DNA of 64,000 nucleotides from an uncultured Clostridia bacterium (GTDB taxonomy: Bacteria > Bacillota > Clostridia > UBA1381): assembly GCA_947631235.1 (NCBI GenBank), contig CANRKO010000003.1, positions 69,193 through 133,192 on the forward strand. The letters are read 5' to 3'. Positions 27,200 through 36,541 of this stretch are shown here, in pieces; the stretch's first letter is position 1; every line of letters begins with the position of its first letter. Both the position numbers and the translations under genes were made by a program. Below the pieces are notes generated by a model that saw only the letters and a program-made list of their open reading frames with translations, ran no database searches and had not been told where the DNA came from.

Positions 27200-27325
27200 G
27201 CATGCTTGTACTGTCGTACGCGGATAAAGTATAAAATATTTTAAGAAAAAGTAAAAAAACACTTTACTAATTTAACAGAATGAAGTATAATAGTTGAGTA
27301 ATTTAAAAAAAAGGAGACAAAACAC

Positions 27326-28165
27326 ATGAACAAAAAGATTTTATCAATAGGACTTGCGGCGGTTCTGAGTGTATCGCTGCTCGCGGGCTGCGGCAATCAG
27401 AATACCGGCAGCGACAACGCGGACACGGCGGTTACCGACGATTCGCTCCAAAAGATACAGGAGCAGGGTTATTTCACGCTCGGTCTTGACGCGGATTTCG
27501 CGCCTATGGGATTTAGAGACGACAACAATGAGATCGTCGGTTTCGACATTGACCTTGCGAACGCCGTTGCGGAAAAGATGGGCGTAGAACTTAAAGTACA
27601 GCCTATCAACTGGGATTCAAAGAATTTGGAACTTTCCTCGGGTTCGATCGACGTAATCTGGAACGGTTTCTCGATAAGCGACGAGAGACGCACAGAGGTT
27701 CTTTTCTCGAACCCGTACCTCTCGACAAAGCAGTCAATCATCGTAAGAGCAGACTCGGATATAGCGACAAAGGCTGACCTCGCGGGCAAGAAGGTTGCGC
27801 TCCAGGGCGGTTCGACTTCGGAAGAGGCTCTTAAAAAGGACGAGGCTACGTTCGCTACAATCGGCGAGGACAACCTTGTACGTTTCGACGAAAACTCGCT
27901 CGTGCTTATGGAAGTACAGGCGGGCAGAGCAGACGCTGCCGTTATAGACGAGGTGTTCGTAAGATATTACCTCGAACAGCACGGAATGTCCGACCAGTTC
28001 AAGGTTCTCGACGAAGGCTTTGACGAGGAGGATTACGGCGTAGGCGGCAGACTCGGCGACTACTCGTTTATGGAAGCGATAAACAAGGCTCTCGACGAAT
28101 GTAAGGCGGAGGGCATTACTTCCGAAATATCAAAGAAGTGGTTCGGCGAGGATCTTATAAAGTAA
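27326..28165 (+). CDS. Amino acid ABC transporter substrate-binding lipoprotein
   Basis: Lipobox SLLAGCGNQ; GYFTLGLDADFAPMGFRDDNNEIVGFDIDLANAVAEKMGVELKVQPINWDSKNLELSSGSIDVIWNGFSISDERR. Confidence 0.95.
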   Translation: MNKKILSIGLAAVLSVSLLAGCGNQNTGSDNADTAVTDDSLQKIQEQGYFTLGLDADFAPMGFRDDNNEIVGFDIDLANAVAEKMGVELKVQPINWDSKNLELSSGSIDVIWNGFSISDERRTEVLFSNPYLSTKQSIIVRADSDIATKADLAGKKVALQGGSTSEEALKKDEATFATIGEDNLVRFDENSLVLMEVQAGRADAAVIDEVFVRYYLEQHGMSDQFKVLDEGFDEEDYGVGGRLGDYSFMEAINKALDECKAEGITSEISKKWFGEDLIK

Positions 28166-28166
28166 A

Positions 28167-28973
28167 ATGACCGCGTTTATATCAGCCGTCTCCGGCTTTG
28201 CGGCATACATAGAGTCGCTTTTGCCGACGCTCGGCAGGGGCTTTCTCATCACGCTCAAGCTGTTCGTATGGACGCTTGCGCTGTCGCTGCCGCTGGGACT
28301 TATAGTTTCGCTCATAAGAGAGGGCGTGTCGGTAAAGCCGGCGGACAGAGGAATTGCAAGGATAGCAAAGGCGCCCGTGAGGTACCTCATAAGTATGTAC
28401 CTCTGGGTGTTCCGCGGTACGCCGCTGATGCTGCAGCTTTTCTTCTTCTACTTCGGACTGCCGTTTATACAACTGCCCGCGTCCGTCGTGCCGGTGCTGC
28501 AATTTCTGCACATAGCGGTGCGCGAAAGCGCCGCGGCGCAGGGTGCGTTCTGCATAGTACCGGACGCGTTCACCGCCGCGCTCGTCGCGTTCACGCTTAA
28601 CTACGCGGCATACTTCGCGGAGATATTCCGAGGCGGTATAATCGGCGTGAACAAGGGTCAGTACGAGGCGTCAAAGGCGTTGGGACTCGGCGGCATACAG
28701 ACAATGGTGTACATTGTAGTGCCGCAGATGATACGGACGGTAATACCGCCGATTGCGAACGAAACGATTGTTCTCGTAAAGGACACCGCGCTCGCGTACT
28801 CTATCTCGCTCGTGGACCTTATGACGGCGGCAAAACAAAACATGAACAAAACGATGAGAGTGGACGCGCTTATAATAGCGGCGATAGTGTATCTTCTGAT
28901 TACGCTTATCCTCACTCTTCTGTTCAACATGCTTGAAAAACGGCTTTCAATCTCGGTTGAAACCATACATTAA
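28167..28973 (+). CDS. Amino acid ABC transporter permease
   Basis: LPTLGRGFLITLKLFVWTLALSLPLGLIVSLIR; YLWVFRGTPLMLQLFFFYFGLP; EIFRGGIIGVNKGQYEASKALGL. Confidence 0.95.
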   Translation: MTAFISAVSGFAAYIESLLPTLGRGFLITLKLFVWTLALSLPLGLIVSLIREGVSVKPADRGIARIAKAPVRYLISMYLWVFRGTPLMLQLFFFYFGLPFIQLPASVVPVLQFLHIAVRESAAAQGAFCIVPDAFTAALVAFTLNYAAYFAEIFRGGIIGVNKGQYEASKALGLGGIQTMVYIVVPQMIRTVIPPIANETIVLVKDTALAYSISLVDLMTAAKQNMNKTMRVDALIIAAIVYLLITLILTLLFNMLEKRLSISVETIH

Positions 28974-28976
28974 CGT

Positions 28977-29018
28977 ATGTAATGACCTTCTCGCGCGAGG
29001 GGGTCATTACGTTTTTTT
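28977..29018 (+). terminator. Rho-independent terminator
   Basis: GTAATGACC...GGTCATTAC followed by GTTTTTTT. Confidence 0.8.
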
Positions 29019-29063
29019 GAACATTTATATCGGCTTTTTGTATATATTTTTTGTGCAAATTAG

Positions 29064-29080
29064 TGTAAAATATTTGTAAT
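29064..29080 (+). promoter_or_regulatory. WalR-type box (may overlap a -10 element)
   Basis: TGTAAA-ATATT-TGTAAT. Confidence 0.3.
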
Positions 29081-29122
29081 ATGATAAATCTGCTTAATAA
29101 GCATTGAAAGGAAGAGTGCGAT

Positions 29123-29923
29123 ATGACAAAAAAATTTATTTCAGTTATTGCGGCGGGAATATTGGCTGTTCAGGCTTTTGCAATCCCGATGGTAAGCGCT
29201 GAGGATACGGCTAAGTACGTTTCAAATTCGGACTTCACCGACTGCGCAATAGGCGGAGCGACGGGTCAGGGAATTTACGGTCTCGGAATTATCCTCGACG
29301 GTTCGCCCTGGCTTTCAAAGGGCAGCGCGAGCGTTCACTATCAGACATACAGCCATGACGATGCGAGAAACATAAATTACTGCCATATGTATTCAAACAG
29401 CGATAAGACGGGCGGCAACGACGGCGCGGGTTCGATGTATATGTATCAGAGAAACCTCACAGCCGTAAACCAGATCGACCCGTACGGTCTTGTTGAGTTT
29501 GAGGTACGCGTACATGAGGATTCGCAGAACTTCAACTTCATGATGGGTTGGTTCGAAGACCCGACAAGCGGCGGTTTCAACGGCGATACGGACGTATGCC
29601 TGAACCTTACGATAGGACCCAACGACATACAGGCAAACGACGGTAAGAGAATGGTATCGCTTGCTACAATCAAGCCGGAGCAGTGGTATAAGATAAGAGT
29701 TACGACAAACAACAAGTTTGAGGAATACAGCGCATCCGTTACCGACCTTGAAACGGGCAAGGTAATCGGCGCACTCGAAGACGTACCTTACAAAGCGTCA
29801 AAGCCGGCTGACATCAAGGGTATCAAGACCACCTGCTGGGGTTACATCAGAGGCAACACGTACAATTACGATTTAACAAACGTAACGATTGCGCGTGCCG
29901 ATGAAAAGTACCCGATGAACTGA
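29123..29923 (+). CDS. Secreted protein of unknown function
   Basis: Signal peptide MTKKFISVIAAGILAVQAFAIPMVSAED; no family recognised; RBS GAAAGGAAG. Confidence 0.75.
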   Translation: MTKKFISVIAAGILAVQAFAIPMVSAEDTAKYVSNSDFTDCAIGGATGQGIYGLGIILDGSPWLSKGSASVHYQTYSHDDARNINYCHMYSNSDKTGGNDGAGSMYMYQRNLTAVNQIDPYGLVEFEVRVHEDSQNFNFMMGWFEDPTSGGFNGDTDVCLNLTIGPNDIQANDGKRMVSLATIKPEQWYKIRVTTNNKFEEYSASVTDLETGKVIGALEDVPYKASKPADIKGIKTTCWGYIRGNTYNYDLTNVTIARADEKYPMN

Positions 29924-29936
29924 TGACAAAACAGAA

Positions 29937-29967
29937 ATTACCGCCGAACACGGCGGTAATTTTTTTG
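29937..29967 (+). terminator. Rho-independent terminator
   Basis: AATTACCGCCGAACACGGCGGTAATTTTTTT. Confidence 0.85.
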
Positions 29968-30133
29968 TCGTAAAGTACAAGATATTGTGGAAAAAAAGAC
30001 CATATAAAGAACTAAACCACAAAAATCAAAAATTCATTTATATTTAACAAAATTTAATACTTGAATTTGGTTAAAAAAACGTATATAATATAACATATAG
30101 TGTACGAGAGTGACTATAAAGGAGAGAAGAGCT

Positions 30134-31378
30134 ATGTATAATCAAAAAGATGTACATAGTCCTGACGGCGCACCGACCGGCAAGAGTTTTGCGAAACTCG
30201 TTGCAGCGGAGGCGGAGCGCATAAGACCGATGCTGAATGAACAGCTCATGCGTGAACTGCTCATCGGCGGCGGCGACACAAATGAAATCTTAAATACTTA
30301 CTGCGCGCTTTTCGAGCGCGATGTACGGCAGGCGGTAAGACTTATCATTTTAAAGCCTACCGGCGCGAAGGATTTGGAGGATTTCTTCTTTATTAAAAAC
30401 ACGGCACAGCAGTACATAGGAGAAGAAAATCTGATTTTTGCAACCGTAATAAGCGATTTTATCGTGCTTGCGGTATCGAACGACGGACGGGAAAAACTGT
30501 TGTCCGTTCTCGAAGAAATCCGATGCACGGTCAAGCGGTGCTACGGCTACAGTCTTATGTCGGTATGCAGCGTGAAAACACACCTTTACGACTTGCCCGA
30601 AACGTTTGAACGCCTCAGAACTTGTTTGGGATATTCATTTTATGCCGAAAACGACAGGACTTTGTGTGAAAGCGACATAACCATGAACAGCGGTGAAATG
30701 ACATTCAGACCCGACTACTCCGCGGTGGAACAGGCTGTGCGCTCGGGCGACGCGGAAAAGACAAAACAGTGTGTCGAGGTTTTCTTTAAGAAACTCAGAA
30801 AAACGGCTCCGCTGCCGGCAGTCGCGAAAATATACTGTCTGGAACTTTACATCAGCATAGCGCGCTGCTGCGGCGACGACAATCTCGACCGCTACATGAA
30901 GGGCGTCGTCGAGGTGCAGGAGGCAAAAACGCTGTCCGAAATACAGTCTTACATTTCGGAAAAAAGCCTTGAAATAGCCGAGAGCAACGTCTCCGAGACG
31001 AAAAAGGTTTACTCGTCACTCGTGCGCGACACTATAAACAGCATAAACAACAACATAGAAAACGAAAATCTCTCACTGCGCTGGCTTGCGGGGACGATCC
31101 TATTCACGAACGTGGACTACCTCGGCAAACTCTTTAAAAAGGAAACGGGCAAGAACTTTTCGCACTACGTTATGGAAAAACGTATGGAAATGGCGAAGGA
31201 ACTTTTGCGCGAGGGCAGGAAGGACAGGATATACGAGATAGCCGAGACCGTCGGCTACGGCAGCAACTCGCAGTATTTCAGCCAGGTATTCAAAAAATAC
31301 ACGGGCGTTTCGCCGCTGGAGTACAGAGAGCGCGTACATGCGCAGAACGAGAAAAATCAAAAAGCGAACAACTCTTAA
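30134..31378 (+). CDS. AraC family transcriptional regulator
   Basis: C-terminal DTINSINNNIENENLSLRWLAGTILFTNVDYLGKLFKKETGKNFSHYVMEKRMEMAKELLREGRKDRIYEIAETVGYGSNSQYFSQVFKKYTGVSPLEYRERV. ORF begins at 30110; RBS GGAGAG favours 30134. Confidence 0.9.
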   Translation: MYNQKDVHSPDGAPTGKSFAKLVAAEAERIRPMLNEQLMRELLIGGGDTNEILNTYCALFERDVRQAVRLIILKPTGAKDLEDFFFIKNTAQQYIGEENLIFATVISDFIVLAVSNDGREKLLSVLEEIRCTVKRCYGYSLMSVCSVKTHLYDLPETFERLRTCLGYSFYAENDRTLCESDITMNSGEMTFRPDYSAVEQAVRSGDAEKTKQCVEVFFKKLRKTAPLPAVAKIYCLELYISIARCCGDDNLDRYMKGVVEVQEAKTLSEIQSYISEKSLEIAESNVSETKKVYSSLVRDTINSINNNIENENLSLRWLAGTILFTNVDYLGKLFKKETGKNFSHYVMEKRMEMAKELLREGRKDRIYEIAETVGYGSNSQYFSQVFKKYTGVSPLEYRERVHAQNEKNQKANNS

Positions 31379-31530
31379 AATTACACAAACATGACGGTTT
31401 TTTGACTGTTACGGGGCGTGTCGTTAATATATAATTGAATTTAGCCCCAATGGCAAAATTTGTTAATAATACCGCATACGGCGGTTTTATTAAATGATAT
31501 AATGTAAAAAAACTTTATGGAGGTATTCAC

Positions 31531-34500
31531 ATGAGTAACAAGATTAAAAAACTAATCTGTTCACTTCTGGCTGCGACTATGGTTGTAAGTTCCGCAAGCA
31601 TGCTCGTGTTCGCCGACGGCGAGGACACTGCTGCGAGCGATCCCGCTGCAACTACGGAAACAGCGGAAGGAGCGGAGGCTGAGGCTACGGCTGAGCCCGA
31701 CGCTGACGCGACAGAGGCTCCCGATGCTGAGGAGACGGCTGCTCCCGAGGCGACAGAGGCTCCCGCTGCGACAGCTGCACCGACAGGCACAAGCTATGAC
31801 AGCGACAATTATTATCAGAAGTCACTTGCGCTTTGCTCATCGCTCGGCGTTATTTCGGGCTTTGAGGACGGCAGCGTAAAGCCTGACGAAAAGGTAACGA
31901 GAGCGCAGATGGCGTCTATAGTTCTTCGTTTGCTTAACCTCGGCGCATCGACCTACCAGAACATCTTTACGGATGTTGACGGCGGTCACTGGGCTGCGGG
32001 TCAAATTCAGGCGGCATACGAGGGCGGCATAGTAAACGGTATGGGCGACGGTACATTCGCTCCGGACGCGCAGGTTACATACGCGCAGGTTATCGTTATG
32101 CTCGTTAACGCTCTGAATTTCAAGACCGACGCTGAAATGGCGGGCGGCTGGCAGCAGGGCTACATAAAGATAGCGGGCGAAAAGGACATCCTTAAGAACG
32201 CGCAGAGCAGCGCAGACGAACCCGCAGACCGCGGACTTGTTATAAAGATGGTATATAACACTCTTCTCGCTGACTACAACAGAGCGTCCTCGTTCGAGAA
32301 CGGCAGCGTTCAGTACACTGCTGACAGAACTCTCGCGGAGGAAAAGTTTGACGTAATCGAGGGCAAGGGTACACTTCTCGGTACGGCAAAGACCTCGCTC
32401 AGAGGCGATATGCAGGAAGGCACTATCCTCATTCGACCCGACAAGGAAGAGAATGATGTTACTTACGACACAAATCTTACCGGTCTTGAGGATTACCTCG
32501 CTCAGAAGGTAACGTATTACTACAAGGAAACAACAGGTCTCGCTCCCGAGGTTGTAGCCGTAACATACGACGAAAAGAACTCGGAAGTATACACGATAGA
32601 CGACCTTGACGATATTGAAAATGTTGACGTAGACGGAACATCCGTTTCATACAAGCTTAACAAGGTAAGCAAGGCGAAGAAGACAATCGACGATCCTACG
32701 ATAGTATTCAACGGCAAACTCCTTGACCCGACGACTCTGGAGAGCGGCGATTCTCTTGAAACTCTTGCAAAGCCCGAGCAGGGAACTATAAGACTTGTAA
32801 AGAGCGACAAGAAGAGCGACGACTATGACACGTTGTTTATTGAGTCTTACGAGACGATTGTCGTTTCGAGCGCAACCGATACAAAGCTTATCGGTAAGGT
32901 TCAGAAGAAGGACGGCAAGGTAGGCGAAACAGAGCCTATAACCTACAGCCTTGACGATACCAAGGACAGAACAATAACGGCTAAGAAGGGCGGCGAAGAA
33001 GTTAGACTTCGCAACCTGAAGAAGAACGACGTAGCGTGCGTAAAGGCAAGCTATCCGACAAAGAACCCCGAGGTTATCGACGTTATCGTTACGGGCGAGA
33101 GCATCACCGGTTCGGCGTCGGGTATGTCGGTCAAGTTCGATAAGAGTTATGCGACAATCAACGGTGAAAAGTACGACGTTGCAAACGTAGCGGCGGGCGA
33201 CCTCCAGACCGGCGTTCAGTGTACTTTCTATCTTGATATGTTCGGCAAGATCGGTTATGTTGAAGGTACTTCCGGCAGCAGACTGCAGTCGGGTGAAAAG
33301 TACGGCTGGCTCATTGAAGGCTTTAAGGCTGACGACGGCAGCAGCTACATGATTAAGATGATCACACAGGACGGTAAGGAAGAAAGCTATAAGCTTGCAA
33401 GCAATGTTGACTTCTGGGCTCCGAACGCTCTTGTAGGCGACGAGGATGCAGGCGTAACTTTAAAGCAGGCTGACGCTCAGGCAAAGATAGCCGACATTGT
33501 AAAGAATGGAGGCGAAGGCTATGCTCATATGTGGTCAAGCGTGAGAAACGGAAGCGCCGGTCAATTGTCAGACGGCAGCAAGCCTTATGCATGGTCTAAA
33601 GCAAATCCGATCCAGCTCATAAAGTATAAGACAAACAGCAGCGGCAAGATTACAAGACTGTATTTTGCGGTTAACACCGGTAACGCTGAATCATATTACT
33701 ATGACGCAAGCGATCCTCACGTTGACGGAGGCAAGAATATAACCGATCCGTACGTATCGAGTGAGGATATTGACAAGCTGAACAATTCCGATGCTCTTCT
33801 CTTCAGCATGATAGGTAATTCGGGTAAGCTGCTTGTCGGCGGTATGGTAGCCGGTTATGTAATTACCGACGGTATCCCCGAGTTCGGCGTTCCGAATAAC
33901 CCTGATGATTACGGCGACGCTGCGGCTTACTCTGTAAAGCCGGTAGTAGCGGCTCAGTATAATCAGAGAGAGAACGGTCTTGCGGATACATGGCTCGTTG
34001 TGGATCCGGATGGTACGGCTCCGGGTGCAATCATCAGATTTGTACCGAACGCTACAAAGCCTGTTAACCCCGCAGACATTGATAACGTAGGCGGTCCTTC
34101 GCCGATGGTTGTTGATACGATTGACGTTGGCGTTGACAATGACGATCAGACGATTTACACTATCAACGGTTATGTAGCGGGCGGCGAAACGTCTGTACAG
34201 ACCAACAGTACGAGTGCTCTCGGTGTACTTGAAGGTTGGGATTCGACCGCTAAGAAGTATACTTTGAGCGATGAAGGTACAATCTGGGATGCGAACAGTT
34301 CAGATCCGTTGTCAAAATACATCCACAAGGGCGACATTATCATAACAGACGGTACGTACATTCTTATCTATGTACACGCTGAAGATGTATATGAGACCTT
34401 GAAGGCTGATCCTACGGCGTTGGCAAGCAAGTATGTAAGCACAACGGATACACGTAACTACTTCTGGTTCGACAGAGTAACCGACTCCGATATAGGCGAT

Positions 34501-34749
34501 ACGCCTTGGATGAAGATAGGCGGCAACGTACTCTCGGCTGACGCATCGGCATCGTTCGACGTTGTTGAGATCGACCTCGCGGCGAAAGACGCAGAGAGCG
34601 CTATAACCATCAGCGACGAGATGGCGTCTATCGCGGACGTATACTCTTACAGTGAGGGCGTTGACGAATACGACTACGCATTCGCGAGATTTGCGAATAA
34701 GGGCGGATTCCAGGGAGCCATCATTTACAGAATTAAGAACGCTGATTGA
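31531..34749 (+). CDS. Large SLH-domain surface protein (candidate S-layer protein)
   Basis: Signal peptide; acidic Ala/Glu/Thr/Pro linker; SLH motifs VISGFEDGSVKPDEKVTRAQMASIVLRLL and FTDVDGGHWAAGQIQAAYEGGIVNGMGDGTFAPDAQVTYAQVIVMLVNAL. Confidence 0.85.
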   Translation: MSNKIKKLICSLLAATMVVSSASMLVFADGEDTAASDPAATTETAEGAEAEATAEPDADATEAPDAEETAAPEATEAPAATAAPTGTSYDSDNYYQKSLALCSSLGVISGFEDGSVKPDEKVTRAQMASIVLRLLNLGASTYQNIFTDVDGGHWAAGQIQAAYEGGIVNGMGDGTFAPDAQVTYAQVIVMLVNALNFKTDAEMAGGWQQGYIKIAGEKDILKNAQSSADEPADRGLVIKMVYNTLLADYNRASSFENGSVQYTADRTLAEEKFDVIEGKGTLLGTAKTSLRGDMQEGTILIRPDKEENDVTYDTNLTGLEDYLAQKVTYYYKETTGLAPEVVAVTYDEKNSEVYTIDDLDDIENVDVDGTSVSYKLNKVSKAKKTIDDPTIVFNGKLLDPTTLESGDSLETLAKPEQGTIRLVKSDKKSDDYDTLFIESYETIVVSSATDTKLIGKVQKKDGKVGETEPITYSLDDTKDRTITAKKGGEEVRLRNLKKNDVACVKASYPTKNPEVIDVIVTGESITGSASGMSVKFDKSYATINGEKYDVANVAAGDLQTGVQCTFYLDMFGKIGYVEGTSGSRLQSGEKYGWLIEGFKADDGSSYMIKMITQDGKEESYKLASNVDFWAPNALVGDEDAGVTLKQADAQAKIADIVKNGGEGYAHMWSSVRNGSAGQLSDGSKPYAWSKANPIQLIKYKTNSSGKITRLYFAVNTGNAESYYYDASDPHVDGGKNITDPYVSSEDIDKLNNSDALLFSMIGNSGKLLVGGMVAGYVITDGIPEFGVPNNPDDYGDAAAYSVKPVVAAQYNQRENGLADTWLVVDPDGTAPGAIIRFVPNATKPVNPADIDNVGGPSPMVVDTIDVGVDNDDQTIYTINGYVAGGETSVQTNSTSALGVLEGWDSTAKKYTLSDEGTIWDANSSDPLSKYIHKGDIIITDGTYILIYVHAEDVYETLKADPTALASKYVSTTDTRNYFWFDRVTDSDIGDTPWMKIGGNVLSADASASFDVVEIDLAAKDAESAITISDEMASIADVYSYSEGVDEYDYAFARFANKGGFQGAIIYRIKNAD

Positions 34750-34786
34750 TTTGCGGATAAACCGTAAGTGATTACAATGCGAATAA

Positions 34787-34824
34787 AGGGACGTATATGC
34801 AGACGCATATGCGTCCTTTTTTTG
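34787..34824 (+). terminator. Rho-independent terminator
   Basis: AGGGACGTATATGCAGACGCATATGCGTCCTTTTTTT. Confidence 0.75.
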
Positions 34825-34909
34825 CGCGTCGCCGGAGCAAAATAAAACTGTTTACAAAACGCCCAAAATGTGGTATAATAGAGGCAATACCAAAACAGAG
34901 GTGAAAAGC

Positions 34910-35500
34910 ATGAATTTGTGCGTATTCGGCGCGTCGAGCAGCACGATTGACACGTCGTTTATAGATGAGACGACGCGGCTCGGCGGTATGATTGCAAAGC
35001 GCGGTCACTCGCTCATATACGGCGCGGGCGCGTCGGGGCTTATGGGCGCTGTCGCGCGCGGCGCACATGCCGAGGGCGGCGCTATCGTCGGCGTTGTGCC
35101 GGATTTTTTTATAGATGAGGATTTGGGCGTTGACGGACACCTTTACGAACACTGTACCGAACTTGTTACGACCGATACCATGCGCGAGCGCAAGCGCGTT
35201 ATGGAGGACAGAGCCGACGCGTTTATAGTTGTGCCGGGCGGTATAGGCACGTTTGAGGAGTTTTTCGAGGTGTTTACGTTAAAGCAGCTCCAAAGGCATA
35301 ATAAGGCGATTGCCGTGCTGAATTTGAACGGATATTACGACGCGATGCTCCGTATGCTTGACGAGGCGGAGCAGCTGCATTTTGTCGGTAAGTCGTGCCG
35401 CGGGCTTATAGAGGTTTTCACCGATATGGACGAAATGCTCGATTATGTTGAAAATTATGTACCCGAGAGGGTAGATATTTTTAAAACAAAGAACATTTAA
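34910..35500 (+). CDS. LOG family protein (TIGR00730-like; cytokinin riboside monophosphate phosphoribohydrolase fold)
   Basis: MNLCVFGASSSTIDTSFIDETTRLGGMIAKRGHSLIYGAGASGLMGAVARGA; PGGIGTFEEFFEVFTLKQL (PGGxGTxxE). Confidence 0.93.
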   Translation: MNLCVFGASSSTIDTSFIDETTRLGGMIAKRGHSLIYGAGASGLMGAVARGAHAEGGAIVGVVPDFFIDEDLGVDGHLYEHCTELVTTDTMRERKRVMEDRADAFIVVPGGIGTFEEFFEVFTLKQLQRHNKAIAVLNLNGYYDAMLRMLDEAEQLHFVGKSCRGLIEVFTDMDEMLDYVENYVPERVDIFKTKNI

Positions 35501-35520
35501 GTTTGAAGGGAGCGATTTTT

Positions 35521-36219
35521 ATGAAAATCCAAAAGGCTGCGGCTGAATTTATCGGCACAATGGTGCTTGTAATTCTGGGCTGCGGAACGGCGATGCTCGT
35601 CGGCTGCGACGTTGTGGGCGGCTATCTTATGACCGCGCTCGCGTTCGGTCTGTCGATTGTGGCTATGGCGTACTCGATAGGCAATGTGTCGGGCTGTCAC
35701 ATTAACCCCGCCGTTTCTTTGGCAATGCTTATGCGCGGAAAAATGAGCGTGTCGGAGTTTGTTCAGTACGTTATCGCGCAGTGTCTCGGCGCGCTTGCCG
35801 GTGCGGGCGTGCTCGCGCTGATATTTAAGCTTGGCGACGTGCCCGATCTCACGGGCGGATTCGGCTCGAACGGTCTTGCGGGCGTAGGCGGCAGCGCGGT
35901 TGCGGGTCTTATAGTCGAGATCGTGCTGACGTTCGTGTTTGTAACGGCTATCCTCGGCGTAACGTCGAATAAGGCAAAGCACGGCTCGTTCGGCGGACTT
36001 GTGATAGGCCTTACGCTTGCGCTTGTACATATTCTCGGTATCGGTCTGACCGGTACGTCGGTCAACCCCGCGAGAAGTATCGGTCCGGCTGTTGTTGCGG
36101 CGATTGCGGGTAATGCGGACGCAGTTACGAGTTTGTGGGTATTCATCGTTGGACCCCTTATCGGCGCGGCAGTCGCGGCAGTCGTTTACACGCTTATCGC
36201 GGGTAAGGATGAACAGTAA
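35521..36219 (+). CDS. MIP family aquaporin
   Basis: AAEFIGTMVLVILGCGTAML; SGCHINPAVSLAMLMRGKMS and GTSVNPARSIGPAVV (two NPA motifs). Confidence 0.95.
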   Translation: MKIQKAAAEFIGTMVLVILGCGTAMLVGCDVVGGYLMTALAFGLSIVAMAYSIGNVSGCHINPAVSLAMLMRGKMSVSEFVQYVIAQCLGALAGAGVLALIFKLGDVPDLTGGFGSNGLAGVGGSAVAGLIVEIVLTFVFVTAILGVTSNKAKHGSFGGLVIGLTLALVHILGIGLTGTSVNPARSIGPAVVAAIAGNADAVTSLWVFIVGPLIGAAVAAVVYTLIAGKDEQ

Positions 36220-36234
36220 TTTATCGCATTGTAC

Positions 36235-36265
36235 AAGAAACCGCCTAAATCGGGCGGTTTCTTTT
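36235..36265 (+). terminator. Rho-independent terminator
   Basis: AAGAAACCGCCTAAATCGGGCGGTTTCTTTTT. Confidence 0.85.
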
Positions 36266-36313
36266 TCGTGTATGGTATTGACTATTCATATGGTAGGGTG
36301 GTAAAATATATAT

Positions 36314-36416
36314 GACCCCCTCTATGAGGGGGTCAAAAGCCGTAGGCTTTTGGGGGGTGTTATTTGTACACACACCCCCCGAAATCAAAGATTTCGACCC
36401 CCTCGGAGATGGGGTC
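36314..36416. repeat. Composite palindromic element (five stem-loops as inverted half-elements)
   Basis: GACCCCCTC-TAT-GAGGGGGTC; AAAAGCC-GTA-GGCTTTT; GGGGGGTGT...ACACCCCCC; GAAATC-AAA-GATTTC; GACCCCCTCGGAGATGGGGTC. Confidence 0.85.
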
Positions 36417-36453
36417 ACACGGAGAGGTACGGGGGTCATGCAAAGATGGTGCA

Positions 36454-36525
36454 TCGTAGGGGCTGGCGCCCTCGACAGCCCGCAAATCACGTGCGATATT
36501 GTAGGGGCGAGCCGTGTTCGCCCGC
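36454..36525. repeat. Two GTAGGGGC...GCCCGC hairpin repeats
   Basis: GTAGGGGCTGGCGCCCTCGACAGCCCGC and GTAGGGGCGAGCCGTGTTCGCCCGC; same start as units at 42.5-42.8 kb. Confidence 0.7.
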
Positions 36526-36541
36526 AATACAGGAGAATATC

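Noticed and set aside
31640-31790. Ala/Glu/Thr/Pro coding repeat as a microsatellite or phase-variable tract
   Set aside because: Codons are mixed and there is no uniform nucleotide repeat; it is better explained as a surface-protein linker.
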